The translations under genes and the position numbers were made by a program. Under the pieces are notes generated by a model. That model was not told the origin of the DNA and did no database searches. It worked only from the letters and a program-made list of their open reading frames with translations. This document shows, piece by piece, positions 35,520 through 44,936 of a DNA stretch of 64,000 nucleotides (positions within the stretch are counted from its first letter, which is position 1; each line of letters opens with the position of its first letter). Source of the DNA: Lactiplantibacillus xiangfangensis (GTDB taxonomy: Bacteria > Bacillota > Bacilli > Lactobacillales > Lactobacillaceae); NCBI RefSeq assembly GCF_001438845.1, contig NZ_JQCL01000103.1, forward strand, positions 225,379 to 289,378, in the 5' to 3' direction.

Positions 35520-38500
35520 CTAAGCGCGTCGGCGCCGAATTCCAAACCAGCCGACTAACGAGAACATTAGCCAACCAATTACCATTAACCAAACTGATTC
35601 AGATTCATCAGTTTGTGGCAATGTTTGCGCAGCTTTACGTGGCGTTGTTTTAGGCGTCATATTTATCTGAGCCACCGCTGGCGTGACTGCAATAGTCACT
35701 GCGGTTGGTTTAACTGGCGTTTCCGGAACAACTGGTGTCGTTGGTGAAGGCATCACGTGATCTGGTTGCACCGGTTGACCTGGCGTAGTTGGTTTCATAG
35801 GTGTTTCAGGTGTTTCAGGTGTTTGCGGTACTATTGGTGTTTTTGGTTCTTCCGGTGTTATCGGAATTACCGGTTTCGTCGGCGTCTTTGGTTCTTCCGG
35901 TGTTGTCGGAATTACCGGTTTCGTCGGTGTAGTCGGGATTAACGTATTTGCCACCGTTTGTTCCTGGTTAGCTACTTCAGCGGAAATCACAATTTCTAGT
36001 GCTTTCGTACTGATTTGATAACCAGCAGGTGCAGCTGTTTCAACTAAGGTGTACGTGCCTAAGGCTAAATCCTTAAAGGTGAGTTCACCATTAGCATCAG
36101 TCGTGCCTTTTGCTACCAAGTTACCTGCCGCATCCTTTAATTCAAAGGTCGCACCAGCTAATTTGGTTCCAGTCTCACGATCAACCTTGGTAATCGTTAA
36201 TTGACCTTTAATTGCATCATCCGCAACTGTTTGCGTCTGGTTAGCTACTTCAGCGGAAATCACAATTTCTTGTGACTTAGCACTGATTTGATAACCAGTA
36301 GGCGCAGACGTTTCAACCAAGGTGTACGTACCAAGGGCTAAATTATCAAAAACAAGCTGGCCATTAGCATCGGTCGTGCCTGTTACCACATTACCCGCTG
36401 CATCCTTTAATCCAAAGGTCGCACCAGCTAATTTAGTTCCAGTCTCACGATCGACTTTGGTAATCGTCAGTTGACCCTTAATCGCATCATCCGCAACTGT
36501 TTGTTCCTGATTAGCTTGTCCAGCAGAAATCACAATTTCTTGTGACTTTTCGCTAACTCGATAACCAGCAGGTGCATTTGCTTCAACTAAGGTGTACGTG
36601 CCTAAGACCAAATCCTTAAAAATAAGTTGGCCATTAGCATCGGTTGTACCCGTTGCTACCAAGTTACCTGCCGCATCCTTTAATTCAAAGGTCGCACCAA
36701 CTAATTTGGTTCCAGTCACACGATCAACCTTGGTAATCGTTAGTTGACCCTTAATCGCATCATCCGCAACCTCTTGTGCTTGGTTAGCCGCTTCAGAGGA
36801 AATCACAATTTCTTGTGAGGTCGTACTGATGTGATAACCAGCAGGCGCAGACGTTTCAACCAAGGTATACGTGCCAAGGGCTAAGTCCTTAAAAATAAGT
36901 TGACCACTAGCATCAGTCATACCCGTTGCTACCAGGTTACCTGCTGCATCCTTCAATTCAAAGGTCGCACCGGCCAACTTGGCATCAGTCACACGATCAA
37001 CTTTAGTAATCGTTAGTTGACCCTTAATCGCATCATCCACAACTGTTTGTGTCTGGTCAGCTTGTTCAGCAGAAATCACAATTGCTTGTGAGGTCGTATT
37101 GAGTTGATAACCAGTAGGCGCAGACGTTTCAACTAAGGTGTACGTTCCTAAGGCTAAATCCTTAAAAATAAGTTGGCCGTTAGTATCAGTTGTTCCCGCT
37201 ACCACGTTACCCGCTACATCCGTCAGTTCAAAGGTCGCACCAGCTAATTTGGTACCAGTCGCGCTATCAACTTTGAGCACCGTCAGATTACCTTTAATCT
37301 CAGCATCCGTAACCGTCACTGTTTGATAGTTAACTTGACTATCCAAAGTAACGTTCTTAATATCAGAATTCACGGTATAGCCTACAGGTGCTTTAGTTTC
37401 TTGGACCTGATAAGTACCTTGTTTTAGATTAGCAAAAACAACTTGACCATTTTCGTCAGTTGTTTTCTCAGCAACCTGCTTACCATCAGCATCCGTCAGC
37501 GTAAAGATTGCACCAGCTAACTTATGACCAGACTCATCAGTCTTATTGACTGTAATCGTCCGATAAGCGTTCGTTAGTGTAACCGTATTGCCGACCGTAG
37601 CTTGACTGGCTTCATAGCCATCCAATGCAGATTCCTGCACCGTGTAGATATAAGGAGTGCCTTTAGCGTCACTAGTTAGCAAATTATCGAATGACCCTTG
37701 ATATTTATTTTCAGGAGTCAAAGTCAAAGTTTGTGTAGTTGGATTACCATTCAGATACAAGGTCACTGTGACATTTGGTGTCACTTCCGGAGCGTTGACC
37801 CAAACTTTCTTAACCGCCAAACTCGTCGTTGGAATTGGATCATCAGAAACTGTTTGTGTAACGAGATAGGTATTAGTCGTACCATCAGACGGAGCAACAA
37901 TCGTAATTTCACGTGACGTTTTGTCTAACAAGTAGCCCTTAGGTGCAACCTTTTCAACTAACAAATACCTTCCGGCAGCCAAGTTTGCAAACACCACTCG
38001 ACCACTTTCGTCAGTCTTTAAACCAGTTTGCAAAACAACACCATCAGCTGTTTGTAATTCATAAACAGCATCCGGTACTGCAGCCCCGGTTGTACTATCA
38101 TTCTTATACACAATCAAGTCATAAGTCTTCCAATCTGCTGAACCTTCAGCACCATAATGATATGAAGGATTCGAATTAACAGTTTGGGGTTTGTCATCAC
38201 CTTCTCCAGGAGTGGTAGTTCCGCCTTCTCCAGGAGTGGTAGTTCCACCATCTCCTGGATCAGTCGTACCGGCTGGTGTATAGGTGGCACTTGCATTGTT
38301 AGCATAGGTCTGGTCAGGCTCAATTGAAGCCTCATAAAAAATATTAATAGCAGTAGTAATGTTTCCTAAACTGATGGTCATCTGATTACCATTTGTGGTC
38401 ACACTTATAGCTGTAGCTGATATGTCCTTAGCAGGTGTAAATTTTTTATCCTTAAAGCTGTAGGTACCAAGTTTACCCTGATCTCCAACTGCTTCATTTG

Positions 38501-39683
38501 GAACAAATTGTCCGCCAATATAGTCACCACTTTCAAAGGTAACATGGTCATCATCACTAGTACCGTAAGTCTGATACTGGCCTAGTTGATCAACAACCGT
38601 GACATTGTTCCACGCTTCGCCACCAATATTCACAACTACTTGCCATAGCATATACGTTTGATCCTCAACTTTAATTGGCCAGCCAACCTTATTAATTTTA
38701 GCTTTGTCATCACCAACCTTAGGATCCGATCCAGATACATAAATAGATAACGTTCCCTTCCGGCTAGACACGTTACTTAACTTACCGTTAAAAGTCAGTG
38801 TTCCATCTTGAGCGCCATTAGCAATTGAAAAAGTTCCAATTGATACACCAGCGTTATCAGTCACGTCTACCGCAGTACTACCAATAGTAGCTAGAACATT
38901 GTCAGGCAATTTTACCGGCGCTGTATCCCCATCTTTGACTGGTACACCATCATCAATCCACCAATTATATGTTACCAAATAGTTTGAATAGAGGCTGAGC
39001 GCATCACTCGCACTATACTTGTTACCCTTGCTATCCGTCACAGTAGCATCATCCGCTGAAAGTCCATTAACTGCAAACTTAGCTTGGGCTGCTAAAGCAG
39101 CAAGATTACTGTAGCTTAATTTCATTAAACTAGCTTTGGGTAGAATATTAAGCGACCCTTTTTGACTAGTCGTGACGGGCGAATATTGTTGCGTCACCGT
39201 CTGTTGCTTACTATTTTCAGCATTATCTGATTTAGCTTTAGTTTGCACTTTAACCGAATCACTTTTGCTATCCTGAGGTGCGGAACTGCTGCTGGAAGAT
39301 TGTTCCTTATCCAACGTATCAGACGAAGCTGAACTTGAGCTTGCAGCACTGCTACTAGAAGAGCTCGCTTTACCCGTCGTATCGGATGAAGTTGAACTCG
39401 AGTTTGCAGAACTGCTGCTCTGGCTAGTCGACACTGGCGTTGAAGAACTGCTTGACGTTGCACTACTTTTAGTAGAACTACGCGTTGACAGGACAACTTT
39501 CTTTGCTGGTGTCGTTGACTTTTCACTTGAAACTGATGCTGCATCGACAGTTGATTTAGCGGCAGTTGTCGCCGTTGAATCTGCTTTAGCGGCGGTGGCA
39601 TTGGTTGCTAACAAAGTCAGCAACGTTGCTGTCCCCGCTAAAAAAGCTTTAAAGCGTTGATTCGTATTATCTAATTTCATCAT
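35520..39683 (-). CDS. Large LPXTG-anchored adhesin with SpaA repeat array
   Basis: A 1387-residue wall-anchored protein. Order: signal peptide (about 1-34, ending ATAAKAD), Ser/Thr-rich stalk (about 35-150), adhesin/collagen-binding-type Ig-like region (about 200-475), a Gly/Thr linker with GEGGTTTP units, one SpaA domain, one CnaB B-type domain (TTSLAVKKVWVNAPEVTPNV), one more SpaA domain, then five near-identical SpaA repeats of about 91 residues (KGQLTITKVDR start), a Pro/Thr-rich wall region, LPQTDES, a membrane helix and RRRRA. SpaA domains usually form internal isopeptide bonds. It is probably a stalk-like adhesin; the ligand is unknown. The preceding 270 bases hold its leader and the divergent promoter. 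Confidence 0.92.
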   Translation of the reverse strand: MMKLDNTNQRFKAFLAGTATLLTLLATNATAAKADSTATTAAKSTVDAASVSSEKSTTPAKKVVLSTRSSTKSSATSSSSSTPVSTSQSSSSANSSSTSSDTTGKASSSSSSAASSSSASSDTLDKEQSSSSSSAPQDSKSDSVKVQTKAKSDNAENSKQQTVTQQYSPVTTSQKGSLNILPKASLMKLSYSNLAALAAQAKFAVNGLSADDATVTDSKGNKYSASDALSLYSNYLVTYNWWIDDGVPVKDGDTAPVKLPDNVLATIGSTAVDVTDNAGVSIGTFSIANGAQDGTLTFNGKLSNVSSRKGTLSIYVSGSDPKVGDDKAKINKVGWPIKVEDQTYMLWQVVVNIGGEAWNNVTVVDQLGQYQTYGTSDDDHVTFESGDYIGGQFVPNEAVGDQGKLGTYSFKDKKFTPAKDISATAISVTTNGNQMTISLGNITTAINIFYEASIEPDQTYANNASATYTPAGTTDPGDGGTTTPGEGGTTTPGEGDDKPQTVNSNPSYHYGAEGSADWKTYDLIVYKNDSTTGAAVPDAVYELQTADGVVLQTGLKTDESGRVVFANLAAGRYLLVEKVAPKGYLLDKTSREITIVAPSDGTTNTYLVTQTVSDDPIPTTSLAVKKVWVNAPEVTPNVTVTLYLNGNPTTQTLTLTPENKYQGSFDNLLTSDAKGTPYIYTVQESALDGYEASQATVGNTVTLTNAYRTITVNKTDESGHKLAGAIFTLTDADGKQVAEKTTDENGQVVFANLKQGTYQVQETKAPVGYTVNSDIKNVTLDSQVNYQTVTVTDAEIKGNLTVLKVDSATGTKLAGATFELTDVAGNVVAGTTDTNGQLIFKDLALGTYTLVETSAPTGYQLNTTSQAIVISAEQADQTQTVVDDAIKGQLTITKVDRVTDAKLAGATFELKDAAGNLVATGMTDASGQLIFKDLALGTYTLVETSAPAGYHISTTSQEIVISSEAANQAQEVADDAIKGQLTITKVDRVTGTKLVGATFELKDAAGNLVATGTTDANGQLIFKDLVLGTYTLVEANAPAGYRVSEKSQEIVISAGQANQEQTVADDAIKGQLTITKVDRETGTKLAGATFGLKDAAGNVVTGTTDANGQLVFDNLALGTYTLVETSAPTGYQISAKSQEIVISAEVANQTQTVADDAIKGQLTITKVDRETGTKLAGATFELKDAAGNLVAKGTTDANGELTFKDLALGTYTLVETAAPAGYQISTKALEIVISAEVANQEQTVANTLIPTTPTKPVIPTTPEEPKTPTKPVIPITPEEPKTPIVPQTPETPETPMKPTTPGQPVQPDHVMPSPTTPVVPETPVKPTAVTIAVTPAVAQINMTPKTTPRKAAQTLPQTDESESVWLMVIGWLMFSLVGWFGIRRRRA
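35950..37300 (-). repeat. Five tandem coding repeats of about 270 bp (SpaA array)
   Basis: Within the large adhesin gene, five consecutive units encode KLAGATFELKDAAGN, LGTYTLVE(T/A)xAPxGY and (I/V)ISxE blocks almost unchanged. Unit ends are TV(A/V)DDAIKGQLT. High DNA identity between units makes copy number prone to change. Confidence 0.88.
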
Positions 39684-39861
39684 TTTCCCTCCCTTCTATA
39701 ATGAGATTGAAGGTTAAGGTCAATCAGAGGTTAACCTAACCAATTAATTATAATCCCAATTGCATGAGCATAACAATGATTGAAACAGAATATTGTCAAT
39801 CCAATCAACTGTTATTTTGACGACCACATAAAAAAAACGTATTCACTGGATGTCCAAACAG

Positions 39862-39890
39862 TTGACAAGTTCTGAACCAACTTATACATT
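39862..39890 (+). promoter_or_regulatory. Promoter of the isochorismatase-family gene
   Basis: TTGACA (39862-39867) is followed after 17 bases by TACATT, or after 15 by TATACA. It lies about 65 bases upstream of the start codon. Confidence 0.6.
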
Positions 39891-39953
39891 GAGGACTAAG
39901 AAAACCCAACTGCGGGTTCTCTATCTCAGTGTGACCACTTAGGAGGATTTTTT

Positions 39954-40508
39954 ATGCCATCGAAACAAGCCTTACTAATCATCGATTACACCAATGACTT
40001 TGTCGCTGACCAAGGCGCGCTCACGTGCGGACAACCAGGGCAACTGCTTGCAACGCCCATCGTGACGTTAGCCGACCAAATGCGTACGGCGGGTGACTGG
40101 GTCCTATTGCCAACCGACGTCCATACGCCCAACGATCCGTACCATCCCGAAAGCAAACTGTTTCCGCCCCATAACGTTCGTAACACTTGGGGACGTGAGC
40201 TATACGGGCCTTTAAAAGACTGGTACGCCGAACACCAAGATGAAGCAACCGTTTGGCAATTCGACAAGACCCGTTACAGTTCGTTTGCCGGAACTGATCT
40301 TGATCTGCGTTTACGAGAACGCCACGTCGACACCCTGCACTTAGTTGGGGTCTGCACAGATATTTGTGTTTTACATACTGCCGTCGACGCCTACAACTTA
40401 GGCTATCAACTCGTTATCCACGAAAATGCCGTCGCGAGCTTTGACGCCGCCGGACACGACTGGGCACTGCGTCACTTTAAAAACACGCTCGGAGCCACCA
40501 TCGTTTAA
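39954..40508 (+). CDS. Isochorismatase-family cysteine hydrolase
   Basis: A 184-residue soluble hydrolase of the nicotinamidase-related group. The catalytic triad is visible as Asp in LIIDYTNDF, Lys in FDKTRYSSF near residue 105 and Cys in VGVCTDICVLHTA near 140 (with a typical cis-peptide context). AGGAGG lies 7 bases before the ATG. Monocistronic, with a terminator after it. Nicotinamide deamidation is possible but the nicotinamidase zinc site was not identified, so substrate is left open. Confidence 0.88.
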   Translation: MPSKQALLIIDYTNDFVADQGALTCGQPGQLLATPIVTLADQMRTAGDWVLLPTDVHTPNDPYHPESKLFPPHNVRNTWGRELYGPLKDWYAEHQDEATVWQFDKTRYSSFAGTDLDLRLRERHVDTLHLVGVCTDICVLHTAVDAYNLGYQLVIHENAVASFDAAGHDWALRHFKNTLGATIV

Positions 40509-40514
40509 GCCTAA

Positions 40515-40561
40515 TAAAAATAAGGATTCAGAAATTTTAAAATTTCTGAATCCTTATTTTT
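40515..40561. terminator. Bidirectional terminator between hydrolase and TetR genes
   Basis: AAAAATAAGGATTCAGAAAT and its complement form a 23-bp uninterrupted palindrome. Confidence 0.9.
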
Positions 40562-41213
40562 ATTTAACGGGGGTCAACCCACGCATTAAGACTTCCACCG
40601 CTTCCTGACTGGCCTTATCAGCGTCAAAGTCAGCCGTTGGTGCAAGGAAGACCTGTGGGAAAACGTAGCTACCAAGAATGCCTACCAAATAACGAATGAT
40701 ACGCATATTTGGCCAATCTACCAATTCACCACGATCTTTAAATTGCTGTAATACCTCGCCGACTTGCCCATTCACGACCGCTTCCACCTTACCTGACAGG
40801 TCCGTAATAATTTTAGGATTACGCAGAATTTCTTGAGCAAAGACCTTAATTTGTTGCCGATTTTCAACCGCAAACGTCATCCGATCCTGAATGGCATACT
40901 GCAAAAAGGACTTTAAATCGACTAAATTATTGGTCTTGAGTTCATCGAGAAATTCAGTCGCCACCATCGGCACCACGTGGGCTACGATGGGATCCAAGAT
41001 TGCTTTTAAAATTCCATCTTTAGTCTTGAACTGCTTAAATACTGTCCCTTCTGAAACGCCGGCAGCCTTAGCAATTTCACTAGTACTTGTCCGATCAAAG
41101 CCCTGTTCGGCAAACAAATTCAGGCTGACTTGCAAGACCGACTGTTGCTTAGCGGATAGGTCAGACTCTCGCAACGTCTTTTTAAATAAGGTTTCAACAT
41201 TATTGACTTGCAT
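40560..41213 (-). CDS. TetR-family transcriptional regulator
   Basis: A 217-residue regulator with the N-terminal HTH (ARTSTSEIAKAAGVSEGTVFKQF-like segment near residues 40-62) and a helical ligand domain. GAGGA lies 6 bases before the ATG. It ends an operon whose earlier genes are an ABC ATPase (with an internal stop) and an ABC-2 permease, and it most likely binds the two 14-bp palindromes in the operon promoter at 43.29-43.34 kb. Confidence 0.92.
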   Translation of the reverse strand: MQVNNVETLFKKTLRESDLSAKQQSVLQVSLNLFAEQGFDRTSTSEIAKAAGVSEGTVFKQFKTKDGILKAILDPIVAHVVPMVATEFLDELKTNNLVDLKSFLQYAIQDRMTFAVENRQQIKVFAQEILRNPKIITDLSGKVEAVVNGQVGEVLQQFKDRGELVDWPNMRIIRYLVGILGSYVFPQVFLAPTADFDADKASQEAVEVLMRGLTPVK

Positions 41214-41312
41214 CTAAATTCCTCACGTTCATTTTAACTTTTAATCAAGTATACGGCACGCTGACGACCACGCCAACCGACAATCTACCGTGGTACTTTT
41301 CCAAACTGACAC

Positions 41313-42524
41313 TTAAACTTTTCGATAACGTTTTAACCCAATAATGTTTAAAAGCGTTAAAACCACTAGGAAAATTAACAGGATGCCAATATCAAATCCC
41401 AAATCAAAGATCGAGGTGCCGCGCATCATAATATCAGTAACGGCATCACCAGCGTATTTAATTGGAATAATGTAAGAAATCACCTTGACCCAAGTTGCCA
41501 TCGAATCCAGTGGAATAATTCCGGAGAAAAAAATTTGCGGGACAATCACTAGCGGAATAAACTGCATCATTTGGAATTCGGAATTAGCAAACGTGGACAA
41601 CAGGATTCCAAAGGCTAACGCCACCAACGCTAAAATCAGGTTAATAACGATTATGCTCGCCATACTTCCAACAACTTCAGTCCCGAGCATCCAAACGGTA
41701 ACCAAAACGATTAGAATCGTTTGAATGACTGCCAAGATACCGTAACTCAACATGTACCCAAAGACGATGGAAGCACGTCTGACCGGCGTTGCTAACAGCC
41801 GCTCCAGGGTTCCAGTTGTTCGTTCTTTTAATAGGGCCATCCCAGAAATCAAGAAAACAAAGAAGAACACGAAAAAGCCCATTAAGATCGGTAACATCTT
41901 AGCAAAGTAGCCAGTATCCTTATCCCCATAAACGTAGTGATTCGTAATCTTAGGCGTCTTTTGACTGGTTGACTTAGTCGCGGTCGTCGTGGACGTAGCC
42001 TTCGTCGAGGCGACCCGTTTAGCCGCTACCGCACGTCCGCCAGTCTTAGCTGTGGTTGCTTGTTGTTTTTGAACGGCTCGCAATTGGGCCTGCATCTTGA
42101 CCGTCGCCTTGGTACTCTTCTTCAAAGCCGACTTCAGCTGCTTAATACTCGTTGCGGTCACCGCATTCCTAAAAGCTAACTTCACGGTCGCCGTCTTCGT
42201 TGAGTCCGTATTGGCGTAAGTCAAGCTATAATCGTTCCCATTTTTCTTAACAATGGCATCAATATTTTCCTTGGCCAACGCTTGTTTAGCGGCACGCTTA
42301 GTATCATATTTTTTAACGGTGACGTGCTTAATGTCGGCCATTTGCTGATTCAACTTATGGCTAACCGAGACAGTCCCAACCGTCACATCAGTTGATGAAT
42401 TAGTATTAAAAATAACACTCATCAGTAACATAATTAAGATTGGTGCGAAAAACATCAATGCTAATGTCCGCTTGTCACGGAAGAGTTCCTTTAGCACCCG
42501 GTTCATAATTGCAATTGTTCGCAT
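41313..42524 (-). CDS. ABC-2 type exporter permease
   Basis: A 403-residue membrane subunit. One N-terminal helix (RTLALMFFAPILIMLLMSVIF) precedes an extracytoplasmic domain of about 190 residues, including a Lys/Thr/Ala-rich stretch, then five to six C-terminal segments from about residue 215, with ERTTGTLERLLATPVRR typical of drug or lipid ABC-2 exporters. Its ATG overlaps the end of the ATPase gene, with GGAGGG upstream. If the ATPase is truly truncated the permease may have no partner. Confidence 0.9.
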   Translation of the reverse strand: MRTIAIMNRVLKELFRDKRTLALMFFAPILIMLLMSVIFNTNSSTDVTVGTVSVSHKLNQQMADIKHVTVKKYDTKRAAKQALAKENIDAIVKKNGNDYSLTYANTDSTKTATVKLAFRNAVTATSIKQLKSALKKSTKATVKMQAQLRAVQKQQATTAKTGGRAVAAKRVASTKATSTTTATKSTSQKTPKITNHYVYGDKDTGYFAKMLPILMGFFVFFFVFLISGMALLKERTTGTLERLLATPVRRASIVFGYMLSYGILAVIQTILIVLVTVWMLGTEVVGSMASIIVINLILALVALAFGILLSTFANSEFQMMQFIPLVIVPQIFFSGIIPLDSMATWVKVISYIIPIKYAGDAVTDIMMRGTSIFDLGFDIGILLIFLVVLTLLNIIGLKRYRKV

Positions 42525-43246
42525 TACTCAGCACCCTCCGCCTTCAAAAAGACCGCTTCAATCGTTGCCACTTGATATTGCCGTTCCAAGGTAGCTGGTG
42601 TATCAAATGCCATCACCTTTCCATCCAATAACAGGGCCACGCGGTCACATAATTCTGCTTCGTCCATCACGTGGGTCGTAATCAAAATACTACGACCTTC
42701 ATCACGAATCCGGCTAAGTTCAGCCCAAATCTGCCGCCGCAAAGCTGGATCGATTCCAACGGTTGGTTCATCCAGGATCAACAAATCGGGCTTACCCATC
42801 AGCGCAATTGCTAACGATAATCGTCGCATCATCCCACCGGAATACCCAGCGACCCGCTTATCCAAGTCTGCAGTCAGGTCAACGACCTTAGCCACGTAGT
42901 CCACCTCGGCGTTAAGGTCACGCTTAGCGATGCCTTTCATCAAACCGTAAAACTTTAAATTTTCACGTCCAGATAATGCGTCGTATAACGCATCCGTTTG
43001 GGCCATGTACCCGATGCGGCCAAGTAATTCTCAGTTAGGCATCGTTGTATCAAAGACTTTAGCCGATCCACCACTAGCGACTTCCATCCCCAGTGCCACC
43101 TTGATGACCGTCGACTTCCCAGCCCCAGATGGCCCAATCAGCCCAACGATTTCTCCTGGATTGACCGTCAAGTTAATATCTTTTAAGACCATTTGATTGC
43201 CAAACTTTTTGGCCAGATGTTGTAAATCAATAATTGCTTGCGCCAT
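42524..43246 (-). pseudogene. ABC transporter ATPase interrupted by an in-frame TGA
   Basis: The reading frame is a complete 240-codon ABC ATPase apart from one stop. Walker A (GPSGAGKSTVIKVALGM) lies in the first part; the frame then reads KVFDTTMPN, TGA at 43031-43033, and continues without a shift as ELLGRIGYMAQTDALY (Q-loop), the signature YSGGMMRRLSLAIALMG, Walker B LLILDEPTVGID and the His switch ITTHVMDE. A CGA-to-TGA transition (Arg to stop) is the simplest explanation. Restart at the downstream ATG (43004-43006) would lack Walker A. Unless the base is a sequencing error or is read through, the exporter is inactive. Confidence 0.88.
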
Positions 43247-43290
43247 ACGCTTGCCCCCCCTAATAAAATCACACTGGTTAGCTTAGTGAG

Positions 43291-43345
43291 TGAGCGATTA
43301 CTCACTTAATAAAATCTATTATAGTGAGTGATTACTCATTGTCAA
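43291..43345 (-). promoter_or_regulatory. TetR-controlled promoter with two operators
   Basis: On the minus strand TTGACA (43340-43345), a 16-base spacer and TATAAT (43318-43323). The palindrome TGAGTAATCACTCA (43325-43338) fills the spacer; a second, TGAGTAATCGCTCA (43291-43304), lies downstream, 34 bases centre to centre. Confidence 0.82.
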
Positions 43346-43378
43346 TCTTTTTTATCAACACTCAGCCTTAAGACCAAC

Positions 43379-43424
43379 AAAAAAGCAGTAACTAACGCGC
43401 CACTGCGGCGAATTTAGTTACTGC
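43379..43424 (-). terminator. Terminator of the GntR/ABC operon
   Basis: On the minus strand GCAGTAACTAA and TTAGTTACTGC enclose a GC-rich loop and are followed by six T, 30 bases after the permease stop. Confidence 0.85.
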
Positions 43425-43456
43425 CAATCGGTAAAGTATTTTGACAACTAATGGTA

Positions 43457-44233
43457 CTAATCTAACTTAGGTTCGACCCACTTTGAGAGAATCCAAACGT
43501 TTAATGCCCCTTCGGCTAAGATCACAATCGCCATGACAGCGACGCCTACCCACATGTTATCAATAACGCCGCCATTGATTGCCTGACTCGAAAGGAAACT
43601 AAGCCCGCCAATTAAGGCGCTAACAAGCCGCAGGGCGATCAACATGACACCAATGTAAATGATCACGTTTACGACCCCTTGACGAAAACGTGGCAAAAAG
43701 CTGCTGGCCGCGTTCGTCACGAAGTGGACTAGGCTGATCGTACTCCAAATTAGTAAGAGTGCCATGATACCAACCACGACCGCAGTTAAGCCAAGTTGGA
43801 CTAAGTTGACCTCACTGTTTAGCTGGCTAAGCCCTTCCGGCACCCCGTTGAAGACTTTGCCCAAACTGTTATAACCAATCAACAAGGTTATGCCGAATAG
43901 AATTCCTTGAACTAACCACAGGTAGATTTGGTTGGCCAACGACGCCCCTAGGTTAAGCAAGTAGAGCTTCCAGTCGCTGATGGGAATCAACCGGTACGTT
44001 TCCGTCATGACCGTCCGCTCATTTTGAACAGCTAACATGACTAGGCTGACCACGCCAGGAATCATCATAAAACCGCAGAGTGTAAAGAACGGCGTGTAGG
44101 CATGAAAGTCGCCCATAATTGCTTGCCAGAGACCTGAAATGACGAGCATTAACAGTTCAAACGCCACCACCCAGTTCATTAAGACAAACCGCGGCCAACT
44201 TAATTGCTTAAATAACGCCCAACTCTTAGTCAT
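43457..44233 (-). CDS. ABC transporter permease of the GntR/YtrA-type operon
   Basis: A 258-residue membrane protein with six hydrophobic segments (WVVAFELLMLVISGLW, FFTLCGFMMIPGVVSLVML, LANQIYLWLVQGILFGITLL, LGLTAVVVGIMALLLIW, VVNVIIYIGVMLIALRLV, GVAVMAIVILAEGALNVWIL). The ATG at 44233 has AAGGGGGG 7 bases upstream and overlaps the ATPase stop by 8 bases, implying translational coupling. It partners the upstream ATPase. Substrate unknown; YtrA-type systems often respond to wall-active peptides. Confidence 0.85.
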   Translation of the reverse strand: MTKSWALFKQLSWPRFVLMNWVVAFELLMLVISGLWQAIMGDFHAYTPFFTLCGFMMIPGVVSLVMLAVQNERTVMTETYRLIPISDWKLYLLNLGASLANQIYLWLVQGILFGITLLIGYNSLGKVFNGVPEGLSQLNSEVNLVQLGLTAVVVGIMALLLIWSTISLVHFVTNAASSFLPRFRQGVVNVIIYIGVMLIALRLVSALIGGLSFLSSQAINGGVIDNMWVGVAVMAIVILAEGALNVWILSKWVEPKLD

Positions 44234-44936
44234 TGTCAGTCCCCCCTTCGTATAATTGTTCATAATAAGTTTCAATATCCATGTGCTTTTGGTCTCGAAT
44301 CGTCTCAGTCTCCTCATGCACCACGATCGTTTGATCCTTAACAACAACGATTTCATCTAAAATCGGCGCAATTTCTGAAACGTAATGGTCACTCACTAGT
44401 AACGTTGCCGTGTCTGGTAGCCAGCGAATAATACTATTAATGATCTTTTTGCGACTCATACTGTCGATCCCACTAAAAGGTTCATCCAGTAAGTACAGGT
44501 CAACTTGGCGACTTAACGTCAAAGCAATAATCAACTTTTCGCGGGTTCCTTTCGATAAGGCGGCCAATTTTTGCTGCCCATCTAAGTCTAAAAACTGTGC
44601 CAATTCCTGATAGCGCTGACTGTCAAAGTCCGGATAAACCGCGTCATAGAACTGTTCAATGCGACTAATTTTTTGATTAGGTGCAAATCCCTTCAAGTGA
44701 TCCGTAAAACTAACGTGTTGTTTACGGCCGACCGGTGTACTGGATCCACTGACCGTAATGGCGCCAGACCCCTTCGCGCTTCCGGTGATTAACCGCATCA
44801 AGGTCGTCTTGCCGGCACCGTTTGCGCCTAATAAACCGACCACTTTTCCACCCGCCAGCGTCAACTGCACATCATGCAAAATATGACGTTGATTACGGTT
44901 ATATTTTAAACTTTCAATCGTTAAGATGGCTGTCAT
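44226..44936 (-). CDS. ABC transporter ATPase of the GntR/YtrA-type operon
   Basis: A 236-residue nucleotide-binding subunit: Walker A GLLGANGAGKTTLMRLITG, a degenerate signature ALSKGTREKLIIALTLS (LSKG instead of LSGG, as in YtrB-like proteins), Walker B LYLLDEPFSGID and the switch histidine in SDHYVSEI. The ATG at 44936 lies 8 bases after AAAGGGG and inside the end of the GntR gene (23-base overlap), so translation is coupled. Pairs with the following permease. Confidence 0.92.
   Translation of the reverse strand: MTAILTIESLKYNRNQRHILHDVQLTLAGGKVVGLLGANGAGKTTLMRLITGSAKGSGAITVSGSSTPVGRKQHVSFTDHLKGFAPNQKISRIEQFYDAVYPDFDSQRYQELAQFLDLDGQQKLAALSKGTREKLIIALTLSRQVDLYLLDEPFSGIDSMSRKKIINSIIRWLPDTATLLVSDHYVSEIAPILDEIVVVKDQTIVVHEETETIRDQKHMDIETYYEQLYEGGTDND

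Noticed and set aside
35950-37300. CRISPR-like repeats
   Set aside because: Units are about 270 bp, in frame and encode SpaA domains.
40560-40608. Overlap of the hydrolase terminator with the TetR stop as evidence of a fused gene
   Set aside because: It is simply a bidirectional terminator between convergent genes.
42524-43006. Separate short ATPase gene starting at the internal ATG
   Set aside because: It would lack Walker A and has no ribosome site; the frame is continuous with the upstream half across a single TGA.
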